DNA of 62,637 bases from Chloroflexota bacterium (GCA_016210175.1 JACQUQ010000078.1:1-62637); one strand, 5' to 3'; counted from the first letter of the stretch, positions 18,353-27,595 are shown. Numbers and translations: made by a program. The notes: generated from the letters alone by a model not told the origin.

Positions 18353-19359
18353 CTCCCCACAAAGGGCGTATAGGGTTTCCCTTCGCCCCGTACGAAGGTC
18401 GCCAGGTGGCGGGCCTGGCTCATGAGGACCGTCCGCAGCTTGTGCTTCTTGCCCTCGTAGGGCTCTTCCCCATCCAGGCGCTCGTTCACCCGCTCCGCCA
18501 AGAGGCGGCGGGTGGGCTCGGTCAGGCGGCCCTCCTCTACCTCCAGCGTGGCGCCCCGGTTGAGCAGTCCGAACACCGTCCGGTCCACTACCATCTGCCG
18601 GAACTCCTCGATGAGGTCCAGCACCAGGGAGGGCTTGCCCGCCCGGTCGACGTGCAGATACCCGGCATAGGGGTCCAGCCCGGCCAGGAGGATGGCCCGC
18701 TCCACGTGGCTGTACAGGATGCCGTAGCCGTAGTTCAGCAGCGAGTTCACCAGGTCCGTAGCTCCCCGCGTCTCCCGGCCCTCCCAGCCCACGTCCGGCA
18801 CCAGCAGCTCCCGCATGGCTTCCCAGTAGAGCTTGGCCCCGTGGGCCTCCAGGGTCATCAGCTCCTGGCGCAGGGCGTCCACGGTCTCGCTCCGCAGCCC
18901 CTGGACCTGCCGCCCGTAGTCCTGGATGCGGAAGGCCGCTTCCCGGGCCTGGTCGTAGCGGTCGAAGTCCTTCTGCCGCCGGTTCTTGGCCAGGTAGCGC
19001 AGCAGGGTGGCCTGGTTGGCCAGCTTCCCGGCCACGAAGGCCTTGCACAGGGTGACGCCCCGCCCGTCCAGGTAGGCCAGCAGCTGCTCCCGCCGGGTCC
19101 GCACGGTGCCGGTGAGGGCCGGCGAGATGAGGCGGGCGTAGGGCACGCCGCTCCCGGACAAGAAGGTGATGTCGATGCCCCGCTCGGCGCACTCCCGGAT
19201 GACGTCGCTGGAGAGGGAGACGCCCCCGGAGAGCACCAGCACGTGCTCCAGGCCGTAGAGGGGCCGCTCCTCCACCACTTCGCCCTTGAGGGAGACCCGC
19301 ACCCGCTCCGAGTGCTTGCCCACGAAGGCCCCGTATCGCTCCACGATCAGCTCGGCCAT
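18346..19359 (-). CDS. cas1: CRISPR-associated integrase Cas1
   Basis: Catalytic regions KLYWEAM and YLHVDRAGKPSLVLDLIEEFR are intact. Confidence 0.97.
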   Translation of the reverse strand: MAELIVERYGAFVGKHSERVRVSLKGEVVEERPLYGLEHVLVLSGGVSLSSDVIRECAERGIDITFLSGSGVPYARLISPALTGTVRTRREQLLAYLDGRGVTLCKAFVAGKLANQATLLRYLAKNRRQKDFDRYDQAREAAFRIQDYGRQVQGLRSETVDALRQELMTLEAHGAKLYWEAMRELLVPDVGWEGRETRGATDLVNSLLNYGYGILYSHVERAILLAGLDPYAGYLHVDRAGKPSLVLDLIEEFRQMVVDRTVFGLLNRGATLEVEEGRLTEPTRRLLAERVNERLDGEEPYEGKKHKLRTVLMSQARHLATFVRGEGKPYTPFVGRW

Positions 19360-20303
19360 CGCAACCTCACCCACCCATCGCCCTTGGTACAGTCCTTGCC
19401 GATGTGCGTCACCTCGCTCCAGAGGAGCCAGGGCAGGAATGGCCGCAGGTCGCCCCGGAAGGTGATCTCCCCCACCAGCCCGCCGATGGGCGTGAAACGG
19501 CCCTGCCGGGACGAATAGCTGGGCACGTCCACCCAGCGGGTGCGGTCGTCGGCGACCTGCACCGCCTCGGCCTGCTGCAACAGCTCCTGGTGGTCGAAGT
19601 CGGGCCTGGTCCCCGTTGCCGTCTCGCTCAGGTCGGTCAGGCGACGCAGCACCCGCCGCATGAGCAGCGGGAACGTCAGGCGCTTGACCAGCCGCTTCTC
19701 GACGATCAGGCGCAGCGGGGTCAGCAGCGCGACGGTCACCGCCGGCGGGCTGCCCAGCCGCTCGCACGCCGCCAGCACCCCCGCATGGGTGACGGCCAGC
19801 CCCGGCTGGCGCACCACCCGCTCGCCTGCCTCATAGATGCCTTCCGACTCGCCCGATACCGGGACCTGGGCCGAGATGCGCGCGACAGCGAACCGTCCCG
19901 CGGCCCGGCCCCGGTTCCCGATGCCGCCCTCGCCCATACGCCGGACGCCCAGCACGATATAAGGCAGCAGCGGGCGAGCCTCGCCGAACAGCGTGACGCC
20001 GAAGCTGAAGGCATCGCCGGTCCGGTAGAGTGTCCGGTCTTCCAGCGGCGGCTCCACGGTGCAGGGCCGGGCGACCTCCACCCCGCGGGCGCTCTCCTCG
20101 TCGGCGGTGGCCAGCAGCGCACAGACCGGGCACGCCTGCCGGAGACGGCTGTCGGCGCAGGCGCTCCCGCGCTGGTCCAGGCAGAAGTCCCGGCGTAGGG
20201 CACCGAACAGCGCCCCCCGGAGCATGCTGCCCTTATAGGGCGGCGTGACCATGTCGGTCTCGGCTTTGCACGAGAACTGGAGGACGTGGGCCTGGAGGTT
20301 CAT
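19347..20303 (-). CDS. cas6: CRISPR-associated endoribonuclease Cas6
   Basis: GSMLRGALFGALRR...CPVCALLA...FSFGVTLFGEA...FTPIGGLVGEITFRGDLRPFLPWLLWSEVTHIGKDCTKGDGWVRL. Confidence 0.88.
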   Translation of the reverse strand: MNLQAHVLQFSCKAETDMVTPPYKGSMLRGALFGALRRDFCLDQRGSACADSRLRQACPVCALLATADEESARGVEVARPCTVEPPLEDRTLYRTGDAFSFGVTLFGEARPLLPYIVLGVRRMGEGGIGNRGRAAGRFAVARISAQVPVSGESEGIYEAGERVVRQPGLAVTHAGVLAACERLGSPPAVTVALLTPLRLIVEKRLVKRLTFPLLMRRVLRRLTDLSETATGTRPDFDHQELLQQAEAVQVADDRTRWVDVPSYSSRQGRFTPIGGLVGEITFRGDLRPFLPWLLWSEVTHIGKDCTKGDGWVRLRWPS

Positions 20304-20343
20304 GGCGACCTCTCCTTGGTGCGGTGTACGCGCAGCAGTCGGC

Positions 20344-22197
20344 CTACTCCACCATCCGCAGCTTGCAGGGCGTCGGGTCCACCGCCACCAGGAGGGGCCG
20401 CGCCAGGCTGGTGAAGGAGACGATGGCCTGCCCCGGCGCCAGGTTGGGGAGCTGGCCCCACAGGGCGTCGTCGATGCCCCCGATGGAGCGCCGCAGGCGG
20501 CCCACCACGTTGGCGTCGTTGACCTTGTGGATCACCCAGTTGTTGATGAGCCCCAGCACCTCATCGGGCAGGTGCTGCGGCAACTGGGTGATGAAGACCA
20601 GCCCCAGCCACCTTTTCCGCCCTCTGCGGGCAATGCGCGCCACCTGCTGGAACAGCGCCTCCATCTGCGTGATGCGCTCCGCGGACAAGAACTCGTGGGC
20701 CTCTTCGATGAAGACCACGGTGGGCGTGGGCCGCTTCCCCTCGGCCAGGGCCTTCTGGTAGTTCTCATCCTGCTGGACTTGCACGCCCCGGAGGATCTGG
20801 GCGATGACCAGGTTGTTCACGGTGGGCGAGTCGGTATCGCTCAGGTCGATAATGGACACCCGGCCCGGCTGGAGCATCTTCTCGTAGGTGAGGCTGTGGG
20901 CGTTCGGGTTGTCGAACACCTGGAGCCGGTGCAGCCGCCAGAGCTTGCTCAGTAGCACCCGCCAACTGACCTCGCTGTCGGGCTTGACCGCCTGCACCAG
21001 CCGCTTGATCTGCTCCAGGTGGCCCGTAAAGGGCGCATGGTACAGCTTCGGCTCCCCCGCGGCCTTGGACACCAGGTGGAGGAAGACCCCGGCGATATCC
21101 AGGAGGTGGGAGAGGGTCATGCGGGGGTAGCCGGTCTCCATCTCGTCCAGCTCCTGGGCCTCCCGCTCCTCTCGCTGGTTCCCCCGCGCCGGGTAGATGC
21201 CCACGTCCCGCAAGACCTGCTTGCACACGTCGTAGGCCTGGAAGAAACGGCTTTCCTGAGCCGACGACAGCTCCAGGATCTCCTTCACCGCGTAGGGCGA
21301 CAGTGCCCCGAAGTCCAGCCGGAACACGCCGATGCGTGGATGAGCAGGGTTGGCGGTCTCCCGCCCCACCAGGTGGTAGACGAAGGTCCGCTCGACCCCC
21401 GCCGGCACCAGCCCCCGCCGCGCCAGGGCCCGCAGCATGGCCTCATCCTCGGTGGGCTGGTCGATGGCGGTATACTCTCCCTCGGTGTCGAGGAGGATGC
21501 AGGCCACCCCCGCCTGCTGCAACTGGGCGATGAGGCCGGAGACGGTGGTGGACTTGCCGCCGCCGGTGGTACCCAGGATGCCCGTGTGCCGGGGCAACAC
21601 CGCCTTCTTGTCCGCGGGCACCCGCACCTCGATCTCGTCCTGGCCCTCGACCAGGCCCAGGCGAATGGTCCCATCGGTCCGCAGCACCCTGGCCGTGTCC
21701 TCCGGCGTGAGCAGGAACACCGGGCTGTTGGGCACCGGACGCCGGCGGGGCGGCACCACGCTGCCGTCGTCCAGCTCTTCGCCGAGGATCTCCACCTGGG
21801 CACGCCCGTGGTACTGGGGCATAAAGATGCCGCCCCGCACAGTGGCCGTCACCACGATGGGCGCATCGGCCCGCAGGCCGTCCGGCTCGGTAAAGGGACC
21901 CTTCACCACGATCCCCAGGTAGGTGCTCCTATCGGGTCGGCTCTCGATGCGCACCAGGGACTGGTTGGGCACCACCCCGATGCACGCCAGAGGCAGGAGG
22001 ATGGTCACGGTGCCGTCGGTGCTGGAGGGCGTATCGAACATAGTGTAGGCGACCGCGCCCGCGTCGTCGGGATGGCCCTGCCACTCGCCGCCCGCCGCCG
22101 CGATCTCCTCATCCAGCGCGTCGAGGGCCTCCGCCGGGACGGCCTGCACGCCCTCGCCCATGCTCCCCAGGGGAAGCGGATCGCTCCTGTCCGCCAT
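20344..22197 (-). CDS. herA: HerA-type ATPase (HAS-barrel plus DUF87 ATPase)
   Basis: Walker A GTTGGGKSTTVSG, Walker B TVVFIEEAHEFLS, LVFITQLPQHLPDEVLGLINNWVIHKVND; N-terminal barrel-like region. Confidence 0.93.
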   Translation of the reverse strand: MADRSDPLPLGSMGEGVQAVPAEALDALDEEIAAAGGEWQGHPDDAGAVAYTMFDTPSSTDGTVTILLPLACIGVVPNQSLVRIESRPDRSTYLGIVVKGPFTEPDGLRADAPIVVTATVRGGIFMPQYHGRAQVEILGEELDDGSVVPPRRRPVPNSPVFLLTPEDTARVLRTDGTIRLGLVEGQDEIEVRVPADKKAVLPRHTGILGTTGGGKSTTVSGLIAQLQQAGVACILLDTEGEYTAIDQPTEDEAMLRALARRGLVPAGVERTFVYHLVGRETANPAHPRIGVFRLDFGALSPYAVKEILELSSAQESRFFQAYDVCKQVLRDVGIYPARGNQREEREAQELDEMETGYPRMTLSHLLDIAGVFLHLVSKAAGEPKLYHAPFTGHLEQIKRLVQAVKPDSEVSWRVLLSKLWRLHRLQVFDNPNAHSLTYEKMLQPGRVSIIDLSDTDSPTVNNLVIAQILRGVQVQQDENYQKALAEGKRPTPTVVFIEEAHEFLSAERITQMEALFQQVARIARRGRKRWLGLVFITQLPQHLPDEVLGLINNWVIHKVNDANVVGRLRRSIGGIDDALWGQLPNLAPGQAIVSFTSLARPLLVAVDPTPCKLRMVE

Positions 22198-22216
22198 GGC
22201 TGTCCCTCCCCACACC

Positions 22217-23458
22217 CTAGCGCCGGGTCTGGCGCTCCGTGAAGTACCGAAACGGCTCGCCCGCCTGGAGGTAACCCAGCTGGACCGAGGCATCGAAGGC
22301 GTCCCCGCCGAACATCACCCCGCACACGGTGTCCGCCAGGCTGATGAGCATGGGGAACCCCCGGTGCTCCTGCAACATGCTGTCCGCCAGCGCGATGTGC
22401 GCCGCGCTGTGGGCGTGGTCGCGATGGGCGTAGAAGAGGTGGGCCGGGGCCAGCCGCGAGGTCCGGTACGCCCCGACCACGACCTGGGGGCCAACCTCGC
22501 CGAGAAACTGCCGCAGGCGCGGGAGCACCGCCGTCCACGCGCCCCGGTAGTGCCCCTGGTCCACCAGCCGGCCCATCCAGTCCTCCAGGGTGTCCACGAT
22601 GGCGTACTCCAAAGGCCGGAGCGCATTGCCAATGGTGAGCCAGGCCCGCTCCTTGGGTGCGCTGGGCACGAACACGAACCTCCGGTGCCCCACTACCAGG
22701 TCGTGCAGCAGGTCAAGGCTCTGCTCCACCAGTTCGCTCATGCCGGAGCCGGTCAGCAGCTCATAGGCCAGGGGGTTGCCGTGCCCCATGCGCCAGGGGG
22801 CGGTGGACTTCTGGAGCAGCGCCGCCCGCTCGGCATAGGTCATGATGCCCCGGCGGGCCAGGTCGCTGAGGGTGTCGCTGGGGCTGGTCATGTCATACCC
22901 CGCGCGCTGCTGCCGACGCTCCAGCACCGCCAGAGTCTCGCCGACCGGGTCCACCCCGCCCGCCCGGACGTCGCGCCGGTACACGCGGTGGACCCAGGAA
23001 CCCTGGTCGCCGTGGTAGGCCACCAGGCTCACCCCGATCTGGTGGATGGTGACGGGCAGGGTATCGTGGGTAACGCTGGTGCCGTCGCACGCCTCCACGT
23101 TCCCCGTGAACAGCAGCCCCCGATGGACACGCGCCACCTCCTCGGCGGTGGTCTGGTAGACCCCGGCGCCCGGCGGGGCGTGGGCGCGCTCGCGCAGTCG
23201 GGGAAAGACCTGCTGGCGGATGCGCTTGGTGTACGCGCTCTCCTGCCGGACCGCCAGCGCGATCTCCCGCTCCGTGCGACCATAGAGGCTGAACAGGTCT
23301 TCCCCTGGACGCCAGCTGCCCAGGTCCAGGGTCTGGGACAGCGGTTCCCCCGTTGCGGCCTGGTAGTCATCGGACCCGATCATCACCAGGTCCGGCGGTA
23401 CCGGCGGCACGCTAAGGTCTCCCATCCCGGTATGTTGCTCAGGACTACGCGGGTGCAT
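22217..23458 (-). CDS. NurA-like nuclease (predicted HerA partner)
   Basis: Directly upstream of herA (20-bp gap); GNVEACDGTSVTHD resembles the NurA DGS/DGT active-site motif; C-terminal GFPMLISLADTVCGVMFGGDAFDASVQLG. Confidence 0.6.
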   Translation of the reverse strand: MHPRSPEQHTGMGDLSVPPVPPDLVMIGSDDYQAATGEPLSQTLDLGSWRPGEDLFSLYGRTEREIALAVRQESAYTKRIRQQVFPRLRERAHAPPGAGVYQTTAEEVARVHRGLLFTGNVEACDGTSVTHDTLPVTIHQIGVSLVAYHGDQGSWVHRVYRRDVRAGGVDPVGETLAVLERRQQRAGYDMTSPSDTLSDLARRGIMTYAERAALLQKSTAPWRMGHGNPLAYELLTGSGMSELVEQSLDLLHDLVVGHRRFVFVPSAPKERAWLTIGNALRPLEYAIVDTLEDWMGRLVDQGHYRGAWTAVLPRLRQFLGEVGPQVVVGAYRTSRLAPAHLFYAHRDHAHSAAHIALADSMLQEHRGFPMLISLADTVCGVMFGGDAFDASVQLGYLQAGEPFRYFTERQTRR

Positions 23459-23553
23459 GCGCGTCCTACCTGTCCTGGAGGTCCGTGTGCCCTCCTTCTA
23501 GGGAGTTCCCACCATACGAGCGAAGTGCGACACCCCACACCGCGGCCCGCCCG

Positions 23554-24300
23554 TTAGCGGCCCAGCCATTCCCGGAAAGACGGCCCGCCCCACCAGGCGC
23601 GGGCCAACCCCGCGCCGTAGGACGCCGCCACCGCCTGCGGCAGTCCGAAGTCGGTGGTGAGCGCCGCGACGAGGTGCCGTCGTCCCGCAGCAAACGCCAC
23701 CGGGCGCCCTGACAGGGCAACGCGCCGCTCCACCTCGGCATCCGGCGCCAGCAGTTCCAGGGCCAGCCGGTCGGCCTGGGCCTCGGCGTCCGCCACGGGG
23801 CCACAGCCCAGGACGCCGTCCGGTCGGCGCTCCATCAGGTGCGTGTGGGCGCCCATGGGCGCCTGGCAGAGGATGGCGTCAATCCGCTCGGTTGCCGTGG
23901 GTGGCCGCCGGCCGTCGAACACCTCCAGGAGAGACCGGCCCAGCCGCTGGACCGCGCGCCGGCGCGGCTCTTGGTAGTCCAGCAAGAAGTGGGCGACTTC
24001 GTGGGCGAGCGAGAACCGCTGTTCGTCGGCAGGGTCGGTCCCGTCGAGCAGCACGCACCCGCTCCCCCCGTAGGCGACCAGACAGCCGTGTAGCGGGCGG
24101 TCCGGCCCCCCCGCGCAGAAGGGGAGACCACGGGCGCGCAACCACGCCTCGGCATCCCGCACCCACAGGCGCGGCAGCTTCGCCACCATCAGGGGCAGCG
24201 CCCAGAGGACGGCCCCCTCCAGGCGACGCGGGAAAGGCTCTGGCCCGCCCGCAGCAGCCCAAAACTCCTGTGCGATGCGCTCCAGCCGCGGCTCCGTCAT
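23554..24300 (-). CDS. ImmA/IrrE-family metallopeptidase-like protein
   Basis: SLAHEVAHFLLDY (HExxH) with downstream AEAQADRLALELLAP. Confidence 0.85.
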   Translation of the reverse strand: MTEPRLERIAQEFWAAAGGPEPFPRRLEGAVLWALPLMVAKLPRLWVRDAEAWLRARGLPFCAGGPDRPLHGCLVAYGGSGCVLLDGTDPADEQRFSLAHEVAHFLLDYQEPRRRAVQRLGRSLLEVFDGRRPPTATERIDAILCQAPMGAHTHLMERRPDGVLGCGPVADAEAQADRLALELLAPDAEVERRVALSGRPVAFAAGRRHLVAALTTDFGLPQAVAASYGAGLARAWWGGPSFREWLGR

Positions 24301-24773
24301 TGCTGCTCCGGCGGCCCGCCCTCCGCGCCCGGTGCGGCGGCATCCTCCGTCGGCGCGCCGGAAGCCCCTGGCTCTGTGGGCCCGGCCTCCGGGGCCGCGC
24401 TCGCGCCGCGGTCGCGGGCGGCCAGCAGCATCCCCCGGTCGTCGCAACGGTCCTGCTGCGGCCCGGCCCGGCGCAGGGTGCGGACCACGTCTACCTCCCG
24501 CAGCAGTTGGGCCAGCCGTTCGGCGCGCGCCCCCACGTGCTGCGCAATACGCTCAACCTCGCTGCGGAAGTCTGCTCCCGCAGGGTCCGGCCGCCGGCAG
24601 AGCGCGAGCCGGGGCAATTGTTCCGGTGAACAGCCGAGCAAGTCCGCCAGGGCTTCCTCTCCCACCTGATGCAACTCCATGTATGCGGCCAGATCGCGCG
24701 CGACAAAAAAGGGACGCGCTGCCGCCCGCTGCGCCGCCCGCCGGAGGAACCCGAAGTCGCGACGTTTACTCAC
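24297..24773 (-). CDS. Small HTH-like protein with disordered Pro/Ala/Gly-rich tail
   Basis: DLAAYMELHQVGEEALADLLGCSPEQLPRLALCRRPD resembles an HTH-like region. Coupled by 4-nt overlap to the peptidase and 8-nt overlap to the sigma factor. Confidence 0.55.
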   Translation of the reverse strand: MSKRRDFGFLRRAAQRAAARPFFVARDLAAYMELHQVGEEALADLLGCSPEQLPRLALCRRPDPAGADFRSEVERIAQHVGARAERLAQLLREVDVVRTLRRAGPQQDRCDDRGMLLAARDRGASAAPEAGPTEPGASGAPTEDAAAPGAEGGPPEQQ

Positions 24774-25386
24774 GGAACTGTTCTCCCCATCGCTGGAGGC
24801 GCTTCTTGATCCGGTCCTTGTGCCGCTTCACGATCCTCCGCTGCTGTGCCACGTCGAGCCGTTCCAGTCCCAGCACCGCGCTATAGGCGGCGGTGCGGCG
24901 CTCCCCCTCGAAAATGAGTTGGAGAAGCTGGCGGTCCAGCGGATCGGGGAAGGCTTGGAGCAGCCGCTGCTCCCACTCCCTCGCCGCCCACTCCCTGGCA
25001 ACCACCTCGGCGGGGTCGGTCGCTTCCTCTATGAGCGTATTCCGGTCTCCTCCGCGTTGTGCGACGTCGTCCAGGGGAAGGGTCCGTCCGGAGCGCCGGT
25101 CCTCCCGCGCCCAGGCGTTCTGGAGGTCACGCCAGGCGGACATTGTGAGGTAGGCCAGGAGGCTGCCCCTGGTGGGATCGTAGTGGGAGGGGCCTTCGAT
25201 ATAGTCCATGAGGGCATCCGTGGCGGCGTCATACAGTGCCATGTCGTCCCACGGCCCCCGCAAGCGGGCGCGCAGTCGCCGTATCAGGCGCTCCAGATAC
25301 GCCTCAGCCAGGTCCTCCGGGGCGACCGGGTCGCACGCGCGGAGGCGCTGATGGATCTGAAGCTCGAACGGCGTTGGTGCGGTCAT
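24766..25386 (-). CDS. Sigma-70 family (ECF-like) RNA polymerase sigma factor
   Basis: DAATDALMDYIEGPSHYDPTRGSLLAYLTMSAWRDLQNAWARE (region 2-like) and LLQLIFEGERRTAAYSAVLGLERLDVAQQRRIVKRHKDRIKKRLQR (region 4-like). Confidence 0.75.
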   Translation of the reverse strand: MTAPTPFELQIHQRLRACDPVAPEDLAEAYLERLIRRLRARLRGPWDDMALYDAATDALMDYIEGPSHYDPTRGSLLAYLTMSAWRDLQNAWAREDRRSGRTLPLDDVAQRGGDRNTLIEEATDPAEVVAREWAAREWEQRLLQAFPDPLDRQLLQLIFEGERRTAAYSAVLGLERLDVAQQRRIVKRHKDRIKKRLQRWGEQFRE

Positions 25387-25447
25387 GGTCGTGCTCCGCC
25401 AATCTGGTAAAGGGCAACCCGACCCGGCCTGATGAGCGCCATGCGGT

Positions 25448-25559
25448 CTAGTGTTCTGTCAGCCGTGACCTGATGGGTGAGACCGCCGCCGTGAACGGCG
25501 GGCCCGCCCTTCAGGGCGGCGGGATGGCACCCATCACAGGAGGATTGACAGAGCACTAG
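25448..25559. mobile_element. 112-bp MITE-like non-autonomous element
   Basis: Imperfect 32-bp terminal inverted repeats CTAGTGTTCTGTCAGCCGTGACCTGATGGGTG / CTAGTGCTCTGTCAATCCTCCTGTGATGGGTG around central hairpins ccgccgTGAAcggcgg and gcccgcccTTCAgggcggcggg; no ORF of note. Confidence 0.75.
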
Positions 25560-26172
25560 CCGTACCCTCGACAGGGCCCGCGCCTTGCGCTCCCGTCTCC
25601 ACCGGAAACGGCGCCCACGACGCCGGGACCAGGCCGCGGCACCCGCCAGCACCGCGGCGCAGTCCCGGCCGGCGTCACCGCGTCGATCTCATCCGAACCG
25701 CCGTCGTGGTCATCTGAGGTCCAAAAGGGACCAATTGCGATAATTTTACGCGAATAATGCCACGCTGCGCAAGTCGTCGCAAGTGGAGATGGAAAACTTC
25801 TTCCCGCTATCGATCCCTCCAGGGTGTCGTGGTAGATGCACCATAGTGTGGAAAGCTGCGCGCGCGCTCTGTTATGAGTTCAGCGAAGCATCCGTCCTCC
25901 TGGCGCTCCAACGCACGGGGGCCACGGACGCTTCGGCCTCCGACCTCAGCACGACACCATGCGCCCCGGCCTCTCTCCAGGGTGGCGCGCCCGACTGTTA
26001 TGCCGTCGCGATACTTTCCCGGCGAAATGCGAGAGATTTTCTGCAAATTGACGGCCTCTGAGACTTGTTGCTCAGGTCCGGCTGGTATATACTGGGAACG
26101 TTTCGATGTGCGCTAAATACTAGGTGAAATCCCGCAGAAGGCAGGCGCCTCCCGCAGCCGAAGGAGTTCACG

Positions 26173-26652
26173 ATGGACGATGAGAAAACGCGCCTGGTGC
26201 AGCGCATTCTCGACCTGACCGAAAGCCTCCAGCACATCCTGCGCCGCGTGCTGCCCACCAATTGGAGCACGCTGGACCTGACCATGTCCCAGTTGAAGGT
26301 GGTCTTCCTGCTTTACGCCCAGGGGCCAGCCCACATGAGCCGCCTGGCCACGGCCCTGGGGGTGTCGCTGCCCACCGCCACCGGCATCGTGGACCGCCTG
26401 GTGGAGAGAGGGCTGGTCACGCGCGAGGAGTCGCCCGGCGACCGCCGCCTGGTGGTCATCCGGCTGTCAGAGCACGGCGAAGGTATGATCCTTCGGTCCT
26501 GGGAAGCCTTCAAGCTGAACCTCAGCGATCTGCTGCACGCCGCTGACCCCCAGGACCTTGAGACCCTGGCCGAGGGCCTGGACGTGGTACGACGCCTGGC
26601 CGCGCAGCGCATCGGCGCCCCCGAAGAAGTGCCAGACGCCTTCCCACGCTAG
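26173..26652 (+). CDS. MarR-family transcriptional regulator
   Basis: LTMSQLKVVFLLYAQGPAHMSRLATALGVSLPTATGIVDRLVERGLVTREESPGDRRLVVIRLSEHG. Confidence 0.95.
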   Translation: MDDEKTRLVQRILDLTESLQHILRRVLPTNWSTLDLTMSQLKVVFLLYAQGPAHMSRLATALGVSLPTATGIVDRLVERGLVTREESPGDRRLVVIRLSEHGEGMILRSWEAFKLNLSDLLHAADPQDLETLAEGLDVVRRLAAQRIGAPEEVPDAFPR

Positions 26653-26811
26653 CCGCTGGCACCCTCACCTGTTCCACCCTGGCGCGCCTCCCGCCCACGC
26701 CCAGGCAGTAGCCACCGGGTTCGGCGCGCCCTGCACTCCTGCTGCCGTTCGTCTCCCTTGATGGTCCTGCTGGCGCGCACAACTCCCTGAAGTATCGGCG
26801 CTCGTGGGCTA

Positions 26812-26840
26812 TTGACACGGAGCATCCACTCCCGTATACT
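26812..26840 (+). promoter_or_regulatory. Sigma-70 promoter for tetR/RND operon
   Basis: TTGACA-N17-TATACT. Confidence 0.85.
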
Positions 26841-26854
26841 GACTGACGAGTCAG
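26839..26854. promoter_or_regulatory. Palindromic operator overlapping the promoter
   Basis: CTGACT-GACG-AGTCAG inverted repeat overlapping the end of the -10 box. Confidence 0.7.
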
Positions 26855-26872
26855 CCAGCACGGAGAGGGCCT

Positions 26873-27496
26873 ATGCACACCGACTCGCGGACGGAGCAGC
26901 GCCGGGCGTCGCTCCTCCAGGCGGCCCTGGAGCTGTTCGTCGAGAAGGGCTTTCACGAGACCAAGGTCTCGGAGATCGTCGAGCGCGCCGGGGTAGCCCA
27001 GGGCACCTTCTATCTGTACTTCTCCAGCAAGCGCGAGGCTTTCAATACGCTGATGGGGCTGTGGTTCGACGCGCTGTGGCGCGTCCTGGAGGAGTCGTCC
27101 CGCTTTCGCCCGGCCACTCTGGAAGAAGCCGCCGCCCGCGCCCACGCCGACGTGGCCACGGTCTTTCGGCTGTGCGCCGACCGTCCGCTCCTGGCGCGTC
27201 TCATGCTCAAGCAGGCCGAGGGCGTCGGCCCCGACGTGAGCGAGCGGCTGGAGGACTTCCGGGTCCGGGTCGCGGCCCATATCGAGCAGACCTTCACCTT
27301 GCGCCAGGAAGCTGGCCTCGTGCGGCCCTTCAACGCCAGGGTCCTGGCCCACAGCCTGGTCGGCATGGTGGAGCGGGTCGCCTTCCGCTGGTTCGTCATG
27401 GGAGAGACGCCGCCCCTGTCCCCGGAGGACCTGGCGGAGGAGTTGGTCCAGTTCCAGGTCCGCGGCATCGCGCGGGACTGGCCGCCCGCGGTGTAG
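26873..27496 (+). CDS. TetR/AcrR-family transcriptional regulator
   Basis: RRASLLQAALELFVEKGFHETKVSEIVERAGVAQGTFYLYFSSKREAFNTL. Confidence 0.96.
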   Translation: MHTDSRTEQRRASLLQAALELFVEKGFHETKVSEIVERAGVAQGTFYLYFSSKREAFNTLMGLWFDALWRVLEESSRFRPATLEEAAARAHADVATVFRLCADRPLLARLMLKQAEGVGPDVSERLEDFRVRVAAHIEQTFTLRQEAGLVRPFNARVLAHSLVGMVERVAFRWFVMGETPPLSPEDLAEELVQFQVRGIARDWPPAV

Positions 27497-27595
27497 GGCA
27501 CGGCCGGCACCCACCCCGCTCTGGGCCAGGTGTCGGGCGCCGCGCGGCGGGGAACGGTGCCGGGGCATCGCAGATCGCTGGGAAAGGAACCGGTC

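Noticed and set aside
21019-22242. 407-aa plus-strand ORF opposite herA
   Set aside because: Complement of herA coding sequence with low-complexity composition; no motif support.
25560-26160. Short ORFs in the gap between the MITE and marR
   Set aside because: No recognisable domains; this looks like intergenic or decayed sequence with a probable marR promoter.
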